From Xiphophorus maculatus (taxonomy: Eukaryota > Chordata > Actinopteri > Cyprinodontiformes > Poeciliidae), in assembly GCF_002775205.1 (NCBI RefSeq), contig NC_036456.1, forward strand, positions 19,923,976-19,987,975: a stretch of DNA of 64,000 nt, given 5' to 3'. Below the pieces are notes generated by a model. That model made no database searches and was not told the DNA's origin. It saw nothing but the letters and a program-made list of their open reading frames with translations. Both the position numbers and the translations under genes were made by a program. Each line of letters begins with the position of its first letter. The stretch's first letter is position 1. Below, in pieces: positions 1 to 12,466 of this stretch.

Positions 1-1740
1 GAAGATGTAGACGTGGTGATCACAAGAGATGACATCAAAAAGACGGACTCCAGGAAACTTTAAAAATGCCAAGAACTCAAAGGAAATAAAGTATTTGTGG
101 AAAGTTTTAAAGTTTTCTGTCCATCAGAAGACAGTTCAAGGAACAGCTAAGGTACTGTCTGAAGCTGTCAAGCTCCAAAGACCTGAGCTTGAAAGTGAAA
201 CTGACCAAGTAGAAAGGGAAAGTGACAAATTGAAATATGTTATGTCACGTTATTAGTTACGGTAACTGATGACCATTAAAGAATCCCATAAAATCGGTTA
301 TCTCATGAAACGTAACTGGCACAGATGTTAGCTCATGAGGCTAGCATTTTTAGCCTCTGGTGCCCATACTTTACAAATTATGTAACTTGTAAACCAATAG
401 CTGCAATCTATATGTACCAAATTAGGACAAAGTTGACCCATTAAGTTTTCCATGAGTCTTTGTTTATGACTTGTACCTTTTGCAAGAGATACTTGCAGAT
501 GTCACTCCTGTATAACTGATCATTTGTCCTACAAAGCTAAACGCTTGCATTGCCCTGCTTCAAGTCGTCCACCTCTCTAGACAATATTTCCTGTCCTTGT
601 ATAATCTAGTTCAAATAAATTATTTTATGAACATACACAGAAAATATTAACCCATTTATTTAAGCTGTTACCCTGCTTTGATTAGTTGCTAGCTTGACTC
701 TCCAATGAGAATCCCCCAAAACAGAGATCACTGTGACTGCTGAGTGCTCAAAGTAAGAATTGACTAAACATATCTACTACACATATCACTTAAATTTATA
801 TAAAAGTAATATATATACTTTTACCAATACTGACAGAGCTGCTGAAGGAGCAGGCTTTCACAAACAGAAGCAAAAGGATTTTTGTAGGTGTCAGAATTTT
901 CCCCAGAAATGCAAATACTGCATACCAGAAGGGAATTTCTAAGGCGGCAACCTGTAAAGTCAGCATGAAGGAATGACTCAGCATGATATGGCAATTCCTT
1001 AAAAAAAAAAAAACATGTGATGCCTTAGATTATGAACAGAAACATAAATACAAAGACACTGGAGGAAGAGCCTTGTTTAGGTCTCATTTCCCTCCAGACT
1101 CATTAGTCAGACTGACATGCTTCTTCAAACTAACTAAAGATAAAAGTAAATTGTAACATCCACTCATGTCTGACCACATTTTGATGAATTTATGATAAAG
1201 ACTTAAGTCTGTCCAGTGGGCTCACAGCCTTGGTCCCCTGTGCCACATCCTGAATGAACTTAGTCACAGGAGCAAGGACATATGACGCAAAAAGCATAAT
1301 AAAAAGAACAAACTATTTTTCCAAGCCATAACAAGTCAAAATAAGTTCCCAGGCTGTTGAGCATCTGACAGGAAAGAACTAAAATTTAAAGTTAGATATG
1401 TGTTATACATTGGGCTATGAAAAAATGCTTCCCTACTCATATTACTCCTGTTTTTGCTTTTTTATTTTGTTGCATCTAAGTGTTTCAGACAATCAAATCC
1501 TTTTTTACCAATCAGACCATCAAGTAAATCTTATTATCAGTCAATATAACCTGACTACGCAGTTTTCAAATTAGGTTTTCATTGCCCTAAACCAACCTGA
1601 CTTTATGTGGAAAGGTAATCGTGTTCTTATTAAATTATGAATTAGCTATGATTCACCACATCCTGGTTACTGCCAGCAATGTAGAACGAAGAAATCACTA
1701 AGAAGAGAGCTTGTCTGACAATATGAATTAGTCTAAAAGA
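1..1740. other. Intergenic, no gene recognised
   Basis: AT-rich DNA with short, unconvincing reading frames. The longest at the left edge (29-256, 75 codons, lysine-rich) has no recognisable motif and no clear splice context. It may be the end of something outside the window or chance. Confidence 0.5.
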
Positions 1741-2165
1741 ACAAATAAAGCAACAACCTAAAGAAATTCCTGAACAGATGAAAATCAAAGTCACTGACGC
1801 CTATCAGTCTGGAAAGGATAACAAAACCGTTTCTGAGGCAATCACATCACAGTGAGAGCCAATATCAGCGGTGAAGCTTTGCAGTAGTGGCTGGTTGACC
1901 AAAATTACTGCAAGAGTACTTCAGTGATTCACCAAAGTCGTTACTAAAAAGTTCACAACAACATTTAAAGCACCAAAATTCAACAACTAGAGGGTGATTT
2001 GGAAAAAGTAGCCTGAATCGAAGGGTTCCCAGGTGAAAACCACAATGGCCAAAAACATCCCAATACACTATATTGAACCCCAAGACTTTTGTAAAAATAT
2101 TCTGTGGACGGTCGAGATAAAAGTGAATCTTTTTAGAAGCTGTGTGTCCTTTAACATCTATCACC
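1741..2165 (+). mobile_element. Degenerate Tc1/mariner-like transposase remnant
   Basis: The plus strand reads through the characteristic order of a fish Tc1-like transposase gene. A helix-turn-helix segment (CTATCAGTCTGGAAA) comes first, then the 'cagtgagagcca' region, then 'tggctggttgaccaaaattac' (written here only in part as a motif at about 1890-1908), then the catalytic-domain stretch 'ccccaagacttttg' followed by 'ctgtggacggtcgagataaaagt' at about 2080-2125, which corresponds to the W-T-D-E-T-K part of the DDE domain. Many stops and frameshifts mean it is dead. No terminal inverted repeats were found. Identification rests on recalled family consensus, not a search. Confidence 0.75.
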
Positions 2166-4889
2166 AACTGGAAACAGTGAACGGCTCCAAGACTACAGCA
2201 TAAAGCAGATTTTAGTGACCTATGTCTGTGTAAAATGCAGCTACATTATTTTAAACTTGCTAAAAGTTCCAAAGATTTGTCCATTGACAGTCTTCCATAC
2301 CAGTCCTGTTTTTATTTTTACCCAACCGTGGTACCAAAAAATAGTTTCAAAGGTATTCTTTAAATTGTAATAAAAATCTTTACCTCTCTTGCTAACTAAA
2401 TATCCAAGGATGAAGTTATTGCTATGATCTACATGCAAAGCATTGTCTTTGCAGGCTAATGACTGGCCTCTTTTCCACGTGTTCTGACTCTGCTAAGTTG
2501 CGTGACTCAGCTCGAGGGTTATCGGTGACCTTTCCACCAACACCACTGCCTACGTGCAAATGCATCAATGCATTCACACATACACTTTGTCGAGACTTTC
2601 TCACCACGGTGGTGGAATTTGCAGGACGGTGGCCAGACTACAAGCCAACAGCTTAGTGTGCCAATATCAGCTGCCTGAAAACAGTGTTCCTTTTTCAGAT
2701 AAGCATAATAAGTCTTCCAGTAGTGGCACTTTGGATGGTGGAAAGCTTCCCTGAAGGTATGTTGCACATGTGTTGGAAAAGACTGATGTTGACACGTGCA
2801 ACTACATTTCCGATATGTGCTATTTTAACTTATGTCTGTTAAGCATGATCCAGTTTAAAGGATGGGTGAGAAGCAGTTAAAAGAGGCAAAGGGCCAATAA
2901 CTACATGTCTTTTGTGAAATAGAAGGGCTTTAACATGTTACGGTTCAGAATTTTAAATACGTAGCCAGCAGATGAGCGACATAATTTCCTGCTCTGCTGG
3001 AATCCCTTACGACAGTCGGCTTCTGATAACCTCTTGCCCCGACTGCTGACAGAAGTATGTGCTGAAACCTGCACAATCAGCTTTATCATTGAGTGGCCCT
3101 CTTTCTCCGTCTGCTGGGTCATGCTTGAGAAGCAAACTTTTAAGGTGACTTCCCTTGGGAATGAAACTGATTAACACAGTGGTCATCAATACTCAATGTC
3201 TCTCCAGGAGGCTGGGTCATCTGCGGGAACTTCGAGTTGCTGAAAATAAAGCATCTTCAGCCGAAGTCGGAATTAAAACTTGCACGTCGCAACAATTTCG
3301 TCCAAAGCTTCAACAATGCTTACATCAGTGTCTTCAAATAGATTTTTCTTAAGATGAATCATCTTGATGCAATTAGTGCTGGGAGGAGTAAAGCATGGAA
3401 GCATCACCAAAGTTTTCACAGCATCTTTGCAAGTCGTAGATGAAGAAGATCCTACCGGGTGGTTTTGGGGGGCCACTGTCTCCTCCTGTTCCCCAGCTCT
3501 TGTCTCGCATTCTCATTCCTTTTATTCAACATAATGAGGATTTTATCTATTATCTTTATAATCCTTTTGCATCTTCCTTCCATCGTCCTGCCTGTAACTT
3601 TGGTGTAAAGAGATATCTTTCTAATGTCTCATTGAGCTACAAACAAGAAGTTAATGAGCATTTATCAATGCATCAGTCAGATAACCAACCTCACTGCTTG
3701 GATCAAGAAGGTGAGGTTTCATTTCATCCCATCATCAAAGTACATAAAGACAAAGTCACTTTCATGCACTATATGCAAAGTTTCTTTCTGATAGCTGAAG
3801 CAATGTCAGTGGGGAGAATGATCTATTCCCTTAATTCTCCATTTTGCAAATGCAACAGTTCAGCTCTCAAAAAAATGCTAAAAATCCTATTTTAATCCCA
3901 AGACGATGCCATACCTCAGTGTAACTGATCAGGAACTTACTTTGTTTAGGAAGTTCTTTCCAAGAGCCCCAAAACCAACCTCTGCATTTTATCTATGCAC
4001 TATTGAATGAGCAGCATGTTAAGATGTTGCAAATATGGTGGACAAAGATTAACACCACATTGTAAGTCATGTGATCCTGTTGTCAAATATTTAATTTCAT
4101 TCTAGGATTACACTACAGAATGAGATCATTCAAAACGCACAGACACTGTCTGAGTCATCTATTGACTGCATTTATACTGCAATGGTCACATACCCAAAAC
4201 GATGTAGTTTACTAATTAACAGTCGAATGTCTTATCAAGAAGATTAAACCAAATCACACAATGCATAAACATAATTCCTGTCAAATATCGAAACTTGTCT
4301 GCATATAGAAAAACTTAGATCAGTGTCACTGCACATCATTGATAATACTAGCAATCTTTCTTCAGAAACGAATGTATTATTGGATTATTAAATGGATTAT
4401 TACAAATAGCAACATTGAGCACCAATAACTTTACCATCACAGAAAGCTCATTCTGCTCACTTTGCATTGTCATTTTCACACTTTACCAACATATCTCACA
4501 AGTTACAGGCTTTTTTCATGCAATGCAAGACTTTCCTCTAAGTTACCCAGAAGGCGCCATAACAGCAATCAGAGTTATGCGTCAATTAAAACAATACTGT
4601 GTCCCTCTAATTAGTCAACTTACAATGTTTTCTGATTTCTTCAGACAAAAACATTTAAAGTAAAAAAAGGCATAATACAAAAAAGTTTATTGCCGGGCCA
4701 TTTGCTCCCATTAATCACCAAATTTATATATATCAAAAAATGAAATTAATTTGTCAGAAAAATAGGTTTTTCATTCAAATATATAAAGTTATTTATTCGG
4801 GAAAATATGAATGAAAAATTACACGAAAATCTAGAAACGATGTTGTGTTAGTAAAAGTAGTTACTATCTACATATTTCATTCATGCGCC
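2166..4889. other. Intergenic, unassigned short ORFs
   Basis: No recognised gene. The plus strand has a 151-codon ORF (3440-3895) without a known motif. The minus strand between 2520 and 3476 has several short overlapping frames that could be remains of one decayed coding sequence, since the frames change repeatedly. I cannot name a family for either. Confidence 0.4.
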
Positions 4890-5540
4890 ACTGGCTAATA
4901 AAGGACGCTCAAATAACCTGAACTCGCAGAGCTGCGCTGCGCTGCAGACAAGGTCATGCCCACATGGCCAACTGCGCGGCTGGACGCTTTCGCTCTTACC
5001 TCTACAAGTTTTCCGCAACATTCGCGACAAGCAGCGGCATCTTTCAAACACATTGTGAGATCATTGGACGTGTGCACCGCAGGCAGCGTCTGAGGCACCG
5101 GTCAAATGTCCAAAAGGTCCAAGACGCGACCAGCAGCGTCATGCAGCTCCGTCCTGCTGCACAGAGCATTCACCTAGCAGACTTCATCACTGGGGAGCTT
5201 TGGGGAAACCTTTTTATTTACCTCCCCTGAGGAGACGAGACAGTGATAACGCGAGCACGCGCCTTTTTTTTTTTCGTACCACACACAGAGATTAAACATC
5301 AACCCATACTGCAGCCCCCTCAGTGCGTAAAGCATGAAAAAAGACCAACAACCAAAGCCAGTGTTGCTACAGAGGGGGGAAAAAATATTAAGACATGCCC
5401 ATAACTCACTGGGAAATTCCATAGCGGTGTCCGCATAGCCCCTCACAGGCTCCGCGTGGTTTGACCAATAGGTCCGTCTATTGGCCATTAATTGGAAACG
5501 AAGCTCTTTTGTGGATCTCATGTGCACTTATCCGGTAGGT
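4890..5540 (-). promoter_or_regulatory. CpG-rich candidate promoter with possible first exon
   Basis: This block stands out from its AT-rich surroundings by its density of CpG, for example around 4925-5000 and 5230-5270, and by CCAAT-type motifs near 5461 and 5479. On the minus strand a start codon at 5053 opens 18 codons that end exactly at a good splice donor (GAG then GTAAGA, boundary at 5000). Such an arrangement fits a first exon of a minus-strand gene, but no downstream exon could be recognised between here and the left edge. It could equally be a transcribed non-coding start or an old repeat. Confidence 0.3.
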
Positions 5541-7046
5541 GTTTCTAAAAACTGATGCCGTTTGATTTTTTCTTCTTATTAATGACTTTGAAAATAAGAT
5601 GTCATTGTTTCCATGATGACAAGATGAGCTACTCCTCCCTTGAGGAAAAACTGCTGTCTGTTATTGCTTTATAAATAGAGTGGGGGGACTGTTGATTAAT
5701 ATTAAGGTGATTAAAACCACAACAAGAAAGCAGCAGAAAAAACGTGCCATTCAAATCTATTATTGTTGGAAATGTTTCCAGAAACAGCAAATCACAATAT
5801 TTAATATTTCAGAAATTGTATTTTTGTTAATAAACTACTTTCTCTGAATGTAAACACGTTAACATAAATTTAATTTAGCTTAATTTGACTTCCTTTATTT
5901 AATTAGGTTAAAACCCCATTGAGATCAAAATCTCATTTGCTGGCCAGAATATCTGCTTCACATATCAAAAGGATTCCACACATCAAAGACATTAAAGGAC
6001 CATTTAAAACAATAAAAGTGAAAAAAAAGAATAAAATATGTAGATTTTCATTCAGAAGTTTGAGTTATTAGAGGACATTATTTAAAACTACTTCTCGTTT
6101 ATTGGCTATAAAAAGTTACATTTGGTCTGAGGTTTGATGCTGATCTTTCAAATATTAAATATTACACAAATAAACCTTTAACCAAAGCCTACCTTTCTGA
6201 TTCCATTGTAAAGATTGTTGTTTCCAAACATGTCCTGCTTATTAATGATCTTCATTGTCAGATTCAGGTTATCCAGTTTGCTGTTGTCCTCTACTCCTTT
6301 TCATTTGGACTCTCTGACATTTACCCGGGATTGTCATCTTCCTGAAAAGCCAGATGGTAATCGAGTTTAAAGTTAAGTACTTAAGTCATTAATTTTTTTT
6401 TTCTCAAAACAAGCTGGTGCTTCCAAGAATCCAAGATGTGAGTCACATGTTCAAGTTTATCCAGTCCTGCAGCAAAACAGTCGCCACACTAAATATTTCT
6501 CTGTGATGAGCAATGGGAATGACTTCTATTAATGTTTTTCTCAGGAAATAGATTTCTAATAGGACTGTTGACATGAAATCCACACCAGACTCAAGTAATT
6601 CACACATGAAAGGAAATACAAACTAAATTTGACATAAATACACAAATGTGTAAAATCAGTGGAATGACACAGGGAATAAAGAACCAAAATGGCTCAAAAA
6701 ATCAAAAACATTTTGACAGAAAGTCAACCGACTCAGTGCAAATTGATATAAGCTGGTTTATTCCTAAATGATGGCTTGAAAGCAGAACTAGCAAGAAGTT
6801 TTTTTCAGTAGAAAAAAAACCACAAAAAAGAAATACAGATGTATTTCTAAACCTCTTAATGTTAAAGTTACCCACACTGGGACTATAAACCAAAAGAAGA
6901 AAAACGATAACTTCAGCGTTAAATGGCTGCGAACAGGTGCTAATAACATGATTTCTGACAAAGAAGTCAAAAATAATAATCAAATGAGTGATACAGAGGC
7001 TAGAACAACATGAGCATAGCTTTAGAAATCACCGGATTTTCCACAG

Positions 7047-7085
7047 ATACAAAAACTGTACCTGTAACAGGCACAGTTTTTGTAT
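7047..7085. repeat. Inverted repeat, 18-bp arms
   Basis: Arms 7047-7064 and 7068-7085 are reverse complements with a single mismatch, separated by a 3-base loop. This would form a tight hairpin in DNA or RNA. No surrounding transposon was recognised. Confidence 0.85.
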
Positions 7086-7124
7086 AAAAACAATAATTAG
7101 TACAATCATTGCACAACACTCCAA

Positions 7125-7162
7125 ATAGTACTTTGGTAAAATCTTAATTACCAAAGTACTAT
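7125..7162. repeat. Inverted repeat, 15-bp perfect arms
   Basis: The arm ATAGTACTTTGGTAA at 7125-7139 is exactly complementary to 7148-7162, with an 8-base loop. It lies only 40 bases from the preceding hairpin. Confidence 0.85.
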
Positions 7163-8951
7163 GGATTCATTTATTTAGTAACATTTGTTTACTGCAGCAA
7201 ACAAAGTTTTATTAGGTGATAAGAAAACAAAGTTATCAAGAAACTACAGCAGAGCTGCTTCAATCACCAGGCAAACATCTGAGGCAACTTTTTCATCAAA
7301 TCCTTAAAGTTTAAATTCCTGTGGATCAATAACTCATTATTTGTGATCTATAAACCAAAGCAGAAAGACACTAGCACTGTTTATTTATCACATTTTGCAG
7401 ATATTTTTTCTATCCAGCACCCTTCATAGTTACTGGGGGGCGCTGTTTAATAAATTTTAAATGAAATTCATCTTTTTGCATTAGTAAAGCTCTCACTCCC
7501 TCTAGGCCAGTGGTTCCCTGGTCTTCAAAGATTTATGTCTGACTGAGATCATCATGGAAGGATGATTTTGTGTCCAATTTCTGAATTGATTTTGGTCATT
7601 AAGCTGCTGAAAACCTTGTCAGTAGATTTTATTTATAATGTTCTGATATTTAAAACAATCCATAAAGACACATAACCTAACAAGTTTAGCTTGGGAAGAG
7701 CTGAAATTGCTGATGCTTCAGTTAAATACTTAATCCTGCGGAGCATCACTATCACTCTCACAAAACCCTCTGTGCTCCTGAAATACAAGTGGCAACAAAA
7801 AGAAAAAAAGCAATGATTATTAATATAAGCCCAGTTTAATTATCACATTGACATTTCTTAAAAAATGACTAACTTTGTTACTGTAGATATACTGTATCTT
7901 GTATCTCTAGTTTCTATAAATCTTTACCAGGATTGACAGTAAGTGGGGAGGTGATGTCAAGAAGTTTGACAAATTAAACTGAGTCGACCAAAAGTATTTC
8001 ATAAATTTAAAAATGTCAAATTACCTAATCTCCACTGCCAGACTCAGATAAGGTCTATAAATAAATAAGCCCATAATTTAATATAATTTATGAATGCATA
8101 TTAGACTTTTACTTCATATTCTTATAGTTCTGGCACTTTCTTCATCAGTAGCTAAACAGGAAGTAGGCCAGAGAGAGTAGGGGAAGACATGCTGCAAGCA
8201 GCCGGGGGCCAGAAACCCAACACAGAACATCTTCATCAAGGAAAACAATCTCTGTACTGGTGAGTATTTTATACTGGGTGGTTCGTTCTGTTGAAGAAAA
8301 TGATGACGCAGCGGAAAACCTGATAAATAAAGTAAAAAGCATTGTTCTTCCTTGTGTTCTCACTGTTTATACCAGCATTATCAAAACAGGCGGCATCGTC
8401 CTTTGAAACTGCTGGTGGTCGAACATCTTTCCAAAATTTCTAAAGAAAATCTTGTGACAGAGAAAAATTAAAGGAAAGACAAACCCAGGGGGTCAGAAAA
8501 TGAGACCACCTCAGATTCAAAGTTTTTTTTCCTCTAATTACCAACCAAGAAGATTATAAATTTGTAAATTATGATCTTGTTTATGGTAAATTAAACTAAG
8601 TGGGTGGGCTAACTTCAAGGTGATACCAAACATTGATAACTTCAAATGTGTAAAATCCAACCGACTGATGAATCAGAAGCTCTTCCACGACTATTATTCA
8701 TAAAGACTAGATAGAAAATATAAGACATGTAGTTTTGGATAATATTTTAATGCTGCTACAGTTTAATCTGAAAACTAAATTGTCTTCAGTCTAGTGAATT
8801 AGCAAAAATTAGCAAAACAATATGATCAACTCTCCAGTTTAATGGGGTAATTTGAAAACAGTTTAAGAAAATCTGTAACCAGATCACAAAACATTATTGT
8901 TTGTAATTAAAATTTCACTTTTAATGTTGAGATAAATGTGGATATTAAACA

Positions 8952-9640
8952 ATGCACTTGGTCAGAGCTCCTGTTGAAGAAGTTTGTCCTGTAATCACTG
9001 GGTTGCCAGTTCAAGCTTTGTCCTTCTCCATTGTCGTGTCCTTGGGTAAGGCACTAAACTTGTCTTTTTTGGTGCTACCAAGTGTCAGACTGCTGCAGGG
9101 CAGCTATGGCTACAATGTAGCATTGAGGAAAAAAAATGCTTGCTGGGCGTGTGGACTCTGTTGAAGTTTTAAATTTTGCCCTATTGTTCACATTTACCCA
9201 TAATCTACGTAATGTGCCAGTTCTATGAAGCTCACCTAAAACTTCTCTCTGTAGACAAACCATCCCTCAATACAGAGTCGAACAAGATGGCTGTTAATGT
9301 TAATTCAATATAAAGTGCGACCATTGCTAACTGAATGCCTTTTGGTCACTTCCTCCGCTTCCATTGCTACAACTACAGGCAGACTACAACTCAAACAGCA
9401 CAGAAAATCAATGTCATCGATCACAACTTCTCCTGTTTGCTGATTGGCCTGGTAGAAAATCTACCAGCAGAATCAAAGTGAATGGGAGAAAGCCCAGCTA
9501 GATCACTGGAGGGAGATGAGAATCAAGCAGAATTGTGTCAGAAGGCAGTAGCCAGGCTGGTAAATGAATGTAATGTGAAGCGCTTCAGAGTCCTCTGGAC
9601 TTGATGAAGCATGGTACAAATACATTTACTATTTACAACA
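8952..9640 (+). mobile_element. Degenerate tRNA-type SINE with insertion
   Basis: The piece 8952-9115 resembles the head and body of common fish SINEs: a B-box-like GTTGCCAGTTCAAGC, then GTCGTGTCCTTGGGTAAGGCAC, then GCAGGGCAGCTATGGCTACA (each given only as a motif). The usual 3' part of such elements (GTGAAGCGCTTCAGAGTC ending in GTACAAATAC) appears at 9574-9635. The roughly 430 bases between the two are unlike a SINE body, so either a later insertion separates them or these are two SINE fragments. Family naming is from memory. Confidence 0.5.
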
Positions 9641-12239
9641 AATATTTTCATCCACACAGAAACATAGAATGGCTGAAAACTCCATCTTTACTCCTGACCT
9701 TTGAGTGTCATGGAGTAAGTTACATGCACTTAAAATCTCCAATGGATGTAAGTGGTAAACACAACAAGAAGACAAAAAAGGCAAACAACAGAGTGTGAGT
9801 GGAGTCTTTATGTGCAACTTTTTGCAGCTGCAGCACAATCACAAACATGTAATCAGCCATTGGATGATGCCTTTTGGGTTATAGATCACATTAGAGGTTG
9901 GACAAACACATCAGCATTTTTACAAAATTGTTTTTTTGTTTGTTTTTTTTTGCTTTCTACATAAATAGATGATTTGAATTTCCCAAACACTTTTTAGTGA
10001 GGATGGTTGCTACTACCAGTTAAAAATTATAACTCCTATTATCCTTGTTGATCGTGCACTGTTTTCTTCCACACTTTTTCCTTCCTCTCAACTTTCCATA
10101 AACATACATAGATTCAGATCAAATGTTTAGCAATGATCTCTTGTGGTGTACAGTAATTGTGGAGGGAATCAATGAGTCTGGTTTTAACATAGCCAGAGCA
10201 TAAAAGTTATGAGTAAAACTTTTTCCTGCTCTTAAAATTTTTATTTTTTTTAAGTGACGTAAATAGAAATAGACCAACCCTGGCACAATATTACACATAT
10301 ATATTGAGATACACCTCTGTTTCAAGGCTAATAAAAGCTACATTAACATGACATGTAATTAAGAAACATAAAATATCTTTGGGCTAACTGGCCTCTGCGG
10401 CTGTGAAATGATAACGACACTTGTGGAAATCATGTAATCTCATTTTCTATTTAAACCAAAGTGTCTATAATAGGAAGAAACAAAATAAATACATTTTTCT
10501 CAATGGTACAGTTTTACAAAATCCAAGAAAGTCTTACTTTTCTGCATAACAATTAGACTTGATTTTTTAAAATTCTAATATTTAACAAAAAAATATTGAT
10601 TAAAACAAGCAAACTTGTTCTAATCATTAAAAAGCAACAAATACCAAATTAGGAGTGTCCATTACGTCAGCGCTGATGTAGAAAATAAAGTTACGGTTTA
10701 ATTGTCTTCTGCACATCAAAGGGTAGCATTTATATCACATGACCTCACTTTGACCCCGACAGTCAGTGCGGAGCCAGAAAAATGGAAATGTATCGAAATT
10801 TCCTGGAAGTCTCCTGAGTGTGCCACAGGACAGGGGGTCTTCCGAAGAGCTTTGCAGCAATAGTAGCAGAAGTAAATGTTTGCATATAAACACACAACTG
10901 TGTTTATATGCACAGTTGTGCATATACACAGAAATACTTGGAAAACTTGAAAGCCACCAAGCTAACTTGTTCATATAGGAACGTATAGGTGATTGGATGC
11001 ATGTGTCTGTACAGCACAGATATTGATGACGTCACTGAAGCACAGACACAAAAATTAATTAAACGCATATAAAAAAGTGTGTTTTTATTAAAAGTATCTC
11101 TGAAGCTGTCTGATCAGCCCAAGATAGCTTTGTCACTTGAGAGAAAATGAAGAGAGTGTTGACAGCTTTGTTGCACTGTTTGCTCAAAGGACTGTTTGCT
11201 TATCTCTGAGCCAACATGAGAGAGAGAGAGAGAGAGAGGGAGACAAGGTACGTGCTTTCAGCCATGCTTCACGACCAGAGCAGAGGTTCAGGGTGGGAGG
11301 TGAGGGATGCGGGGGCTGGGGGTGTCCAGTCTCACTGACTCCTGGTTGGGAATGAGGGAAGGTTGTTCAATCTGGGATCCTCTGAAAGCAATAAAGGAAG
11401 CAGGAATTTGAGATAGGTCCCCATGCCCTTTGGGAATTAAAGATCAGAAGTTGGGGGGGAAAAGATCCTATTCAAGGGGCAGATATATCACAAACTGGAG
11501 ACAGTGAAAGTAAATACATTTGTGTTTTGGTCTCTCATCCAGGTTTTGGGCTTGCAGCCAGCTAGATCTCCTCCTCTGGCGCGACTCAAGACAGGAAGCC
11601 GATATGAAAGAATAGGGGGACCCACTAGGAGCCGATGCAGGAGCCGAGACAGAAGCTACTGAAGACGTTAGAAGTTATTGTTCCTGATTACGAGAGTCCC
11701 CACCGGCAACAATTATATCGTTAATTGTGACGTCACAGAGCAGGTAGGGGATCTCGACTACATACTCTTGTGGCCAGTAAACAATAAAACAATGTGGTTG
11801 GAAACCTTTTTGCAAAAGTATCCTATAATCTCCTTCTACAGTCAAGAAAAGAAAAAACAATGGCTTCGGGAAGATAGCGGATCATGGCTATAAAAACAAG
11901 GTGACATAAAACATCCAGTAAGAGAATAAGCTTTTAGAAATAGAACTTGCTGTCAGGCACTTCATGAAAGACTCTACCCACATTAATTTCCAGTGAAAAG
12001 TTAATATTCACTCACCACACCAATCCAAAATTATGATGAGTTAATATCAGGGTATTAATCATGTATTTCAATGCACATTCATGGTTTAAAAATATTTTGT
12101 AAGCATGTACAAATCTTGTTGCAACTATAGACCTGTGTTCTTTGTCAAAAGGGCCGATGGCGCAAAATGGCAGCTTCGCTTCTGTCTGTCAATAGAAATG
12201 ACTGATTTCATTGTAAAGCATCTCTGAGAACCCTTAGAG
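9641..12239. other. Intergenic
   Basis: No gene recognised. Contains a (GA)n run at about 11218-11238 followed by a G-rich stretch (11270-11345), a group of palindromes near 10.9 kb (listed separately), and ordinary AT-rich DNA. Confidence 0.45.
10881..10922. repeat. Overlapping alternative hairpins
   Basis: Three inverted repeats overlap. Arms 10881-10894 with 10899-10912 (14 bp, perfect), arms 10893-10902 with 10911-10920 (10 bp, perfect), and arms 10909-10914 with 10917-10922 (6 bp, perfect). The first two share bases, so only one can form at a time. Confidence 0.85.
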
Positions 12240-12456
12240 CAGGAGTGTCAAACTCCAGTCCTCAAGGGCCTGCAGTTTTTAGATGTGCCAGAGGTACAAA
12301 ACACTGGAATGAAATGGCTTAATGACCTCCTTCTTGTGTAGATCAGTTCCCCAGAGCCTTGCTAATGACCTAATTACTCTATTCAGGTGTGGTGCAGCAG
12401 AGACACATCTAAACGTTGCAGGACTGCGGCCCTTGAGGACTGGAGTTTGACACCTG
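12240..12456. mobile_element. hAT-type MITE
   Basis: Long terminal inverted repeats: the left end CAGGAGTGTCAAACTCCAGT continues to about 12270, and the right end is its reverse complement with only one mismatch over about 30 bases. A 5' CAGG end and imperfect flanking 8-mers (CCTTAGAG at 12232 and CCCTAAAG at 12459, offset by two bases) suggest a hAT-group element. It is too short to encode a transposase, hence non-autonomous. Confidence 0.8.
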
Positions 12457-12466
12457 TGCCCTAAAG

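Larger units (their letters stand above)
5541..8951. other. Intergenic, AT-rich
   Basis: No gene recognised. Reading frames are short and look random. Two hairpins near 7.1 kb are listed separately. A short polypyrimidine-rich stretch lies at about 9.93 kb further on. Confidence 0.5.

Noticed and set aside
3440..3895. 151-codon plus-strand ORF as a gene
   Set aside because: Length is notable, but there is no motif, no splice or promoter context and no paralogue in the window; left as unassigned.
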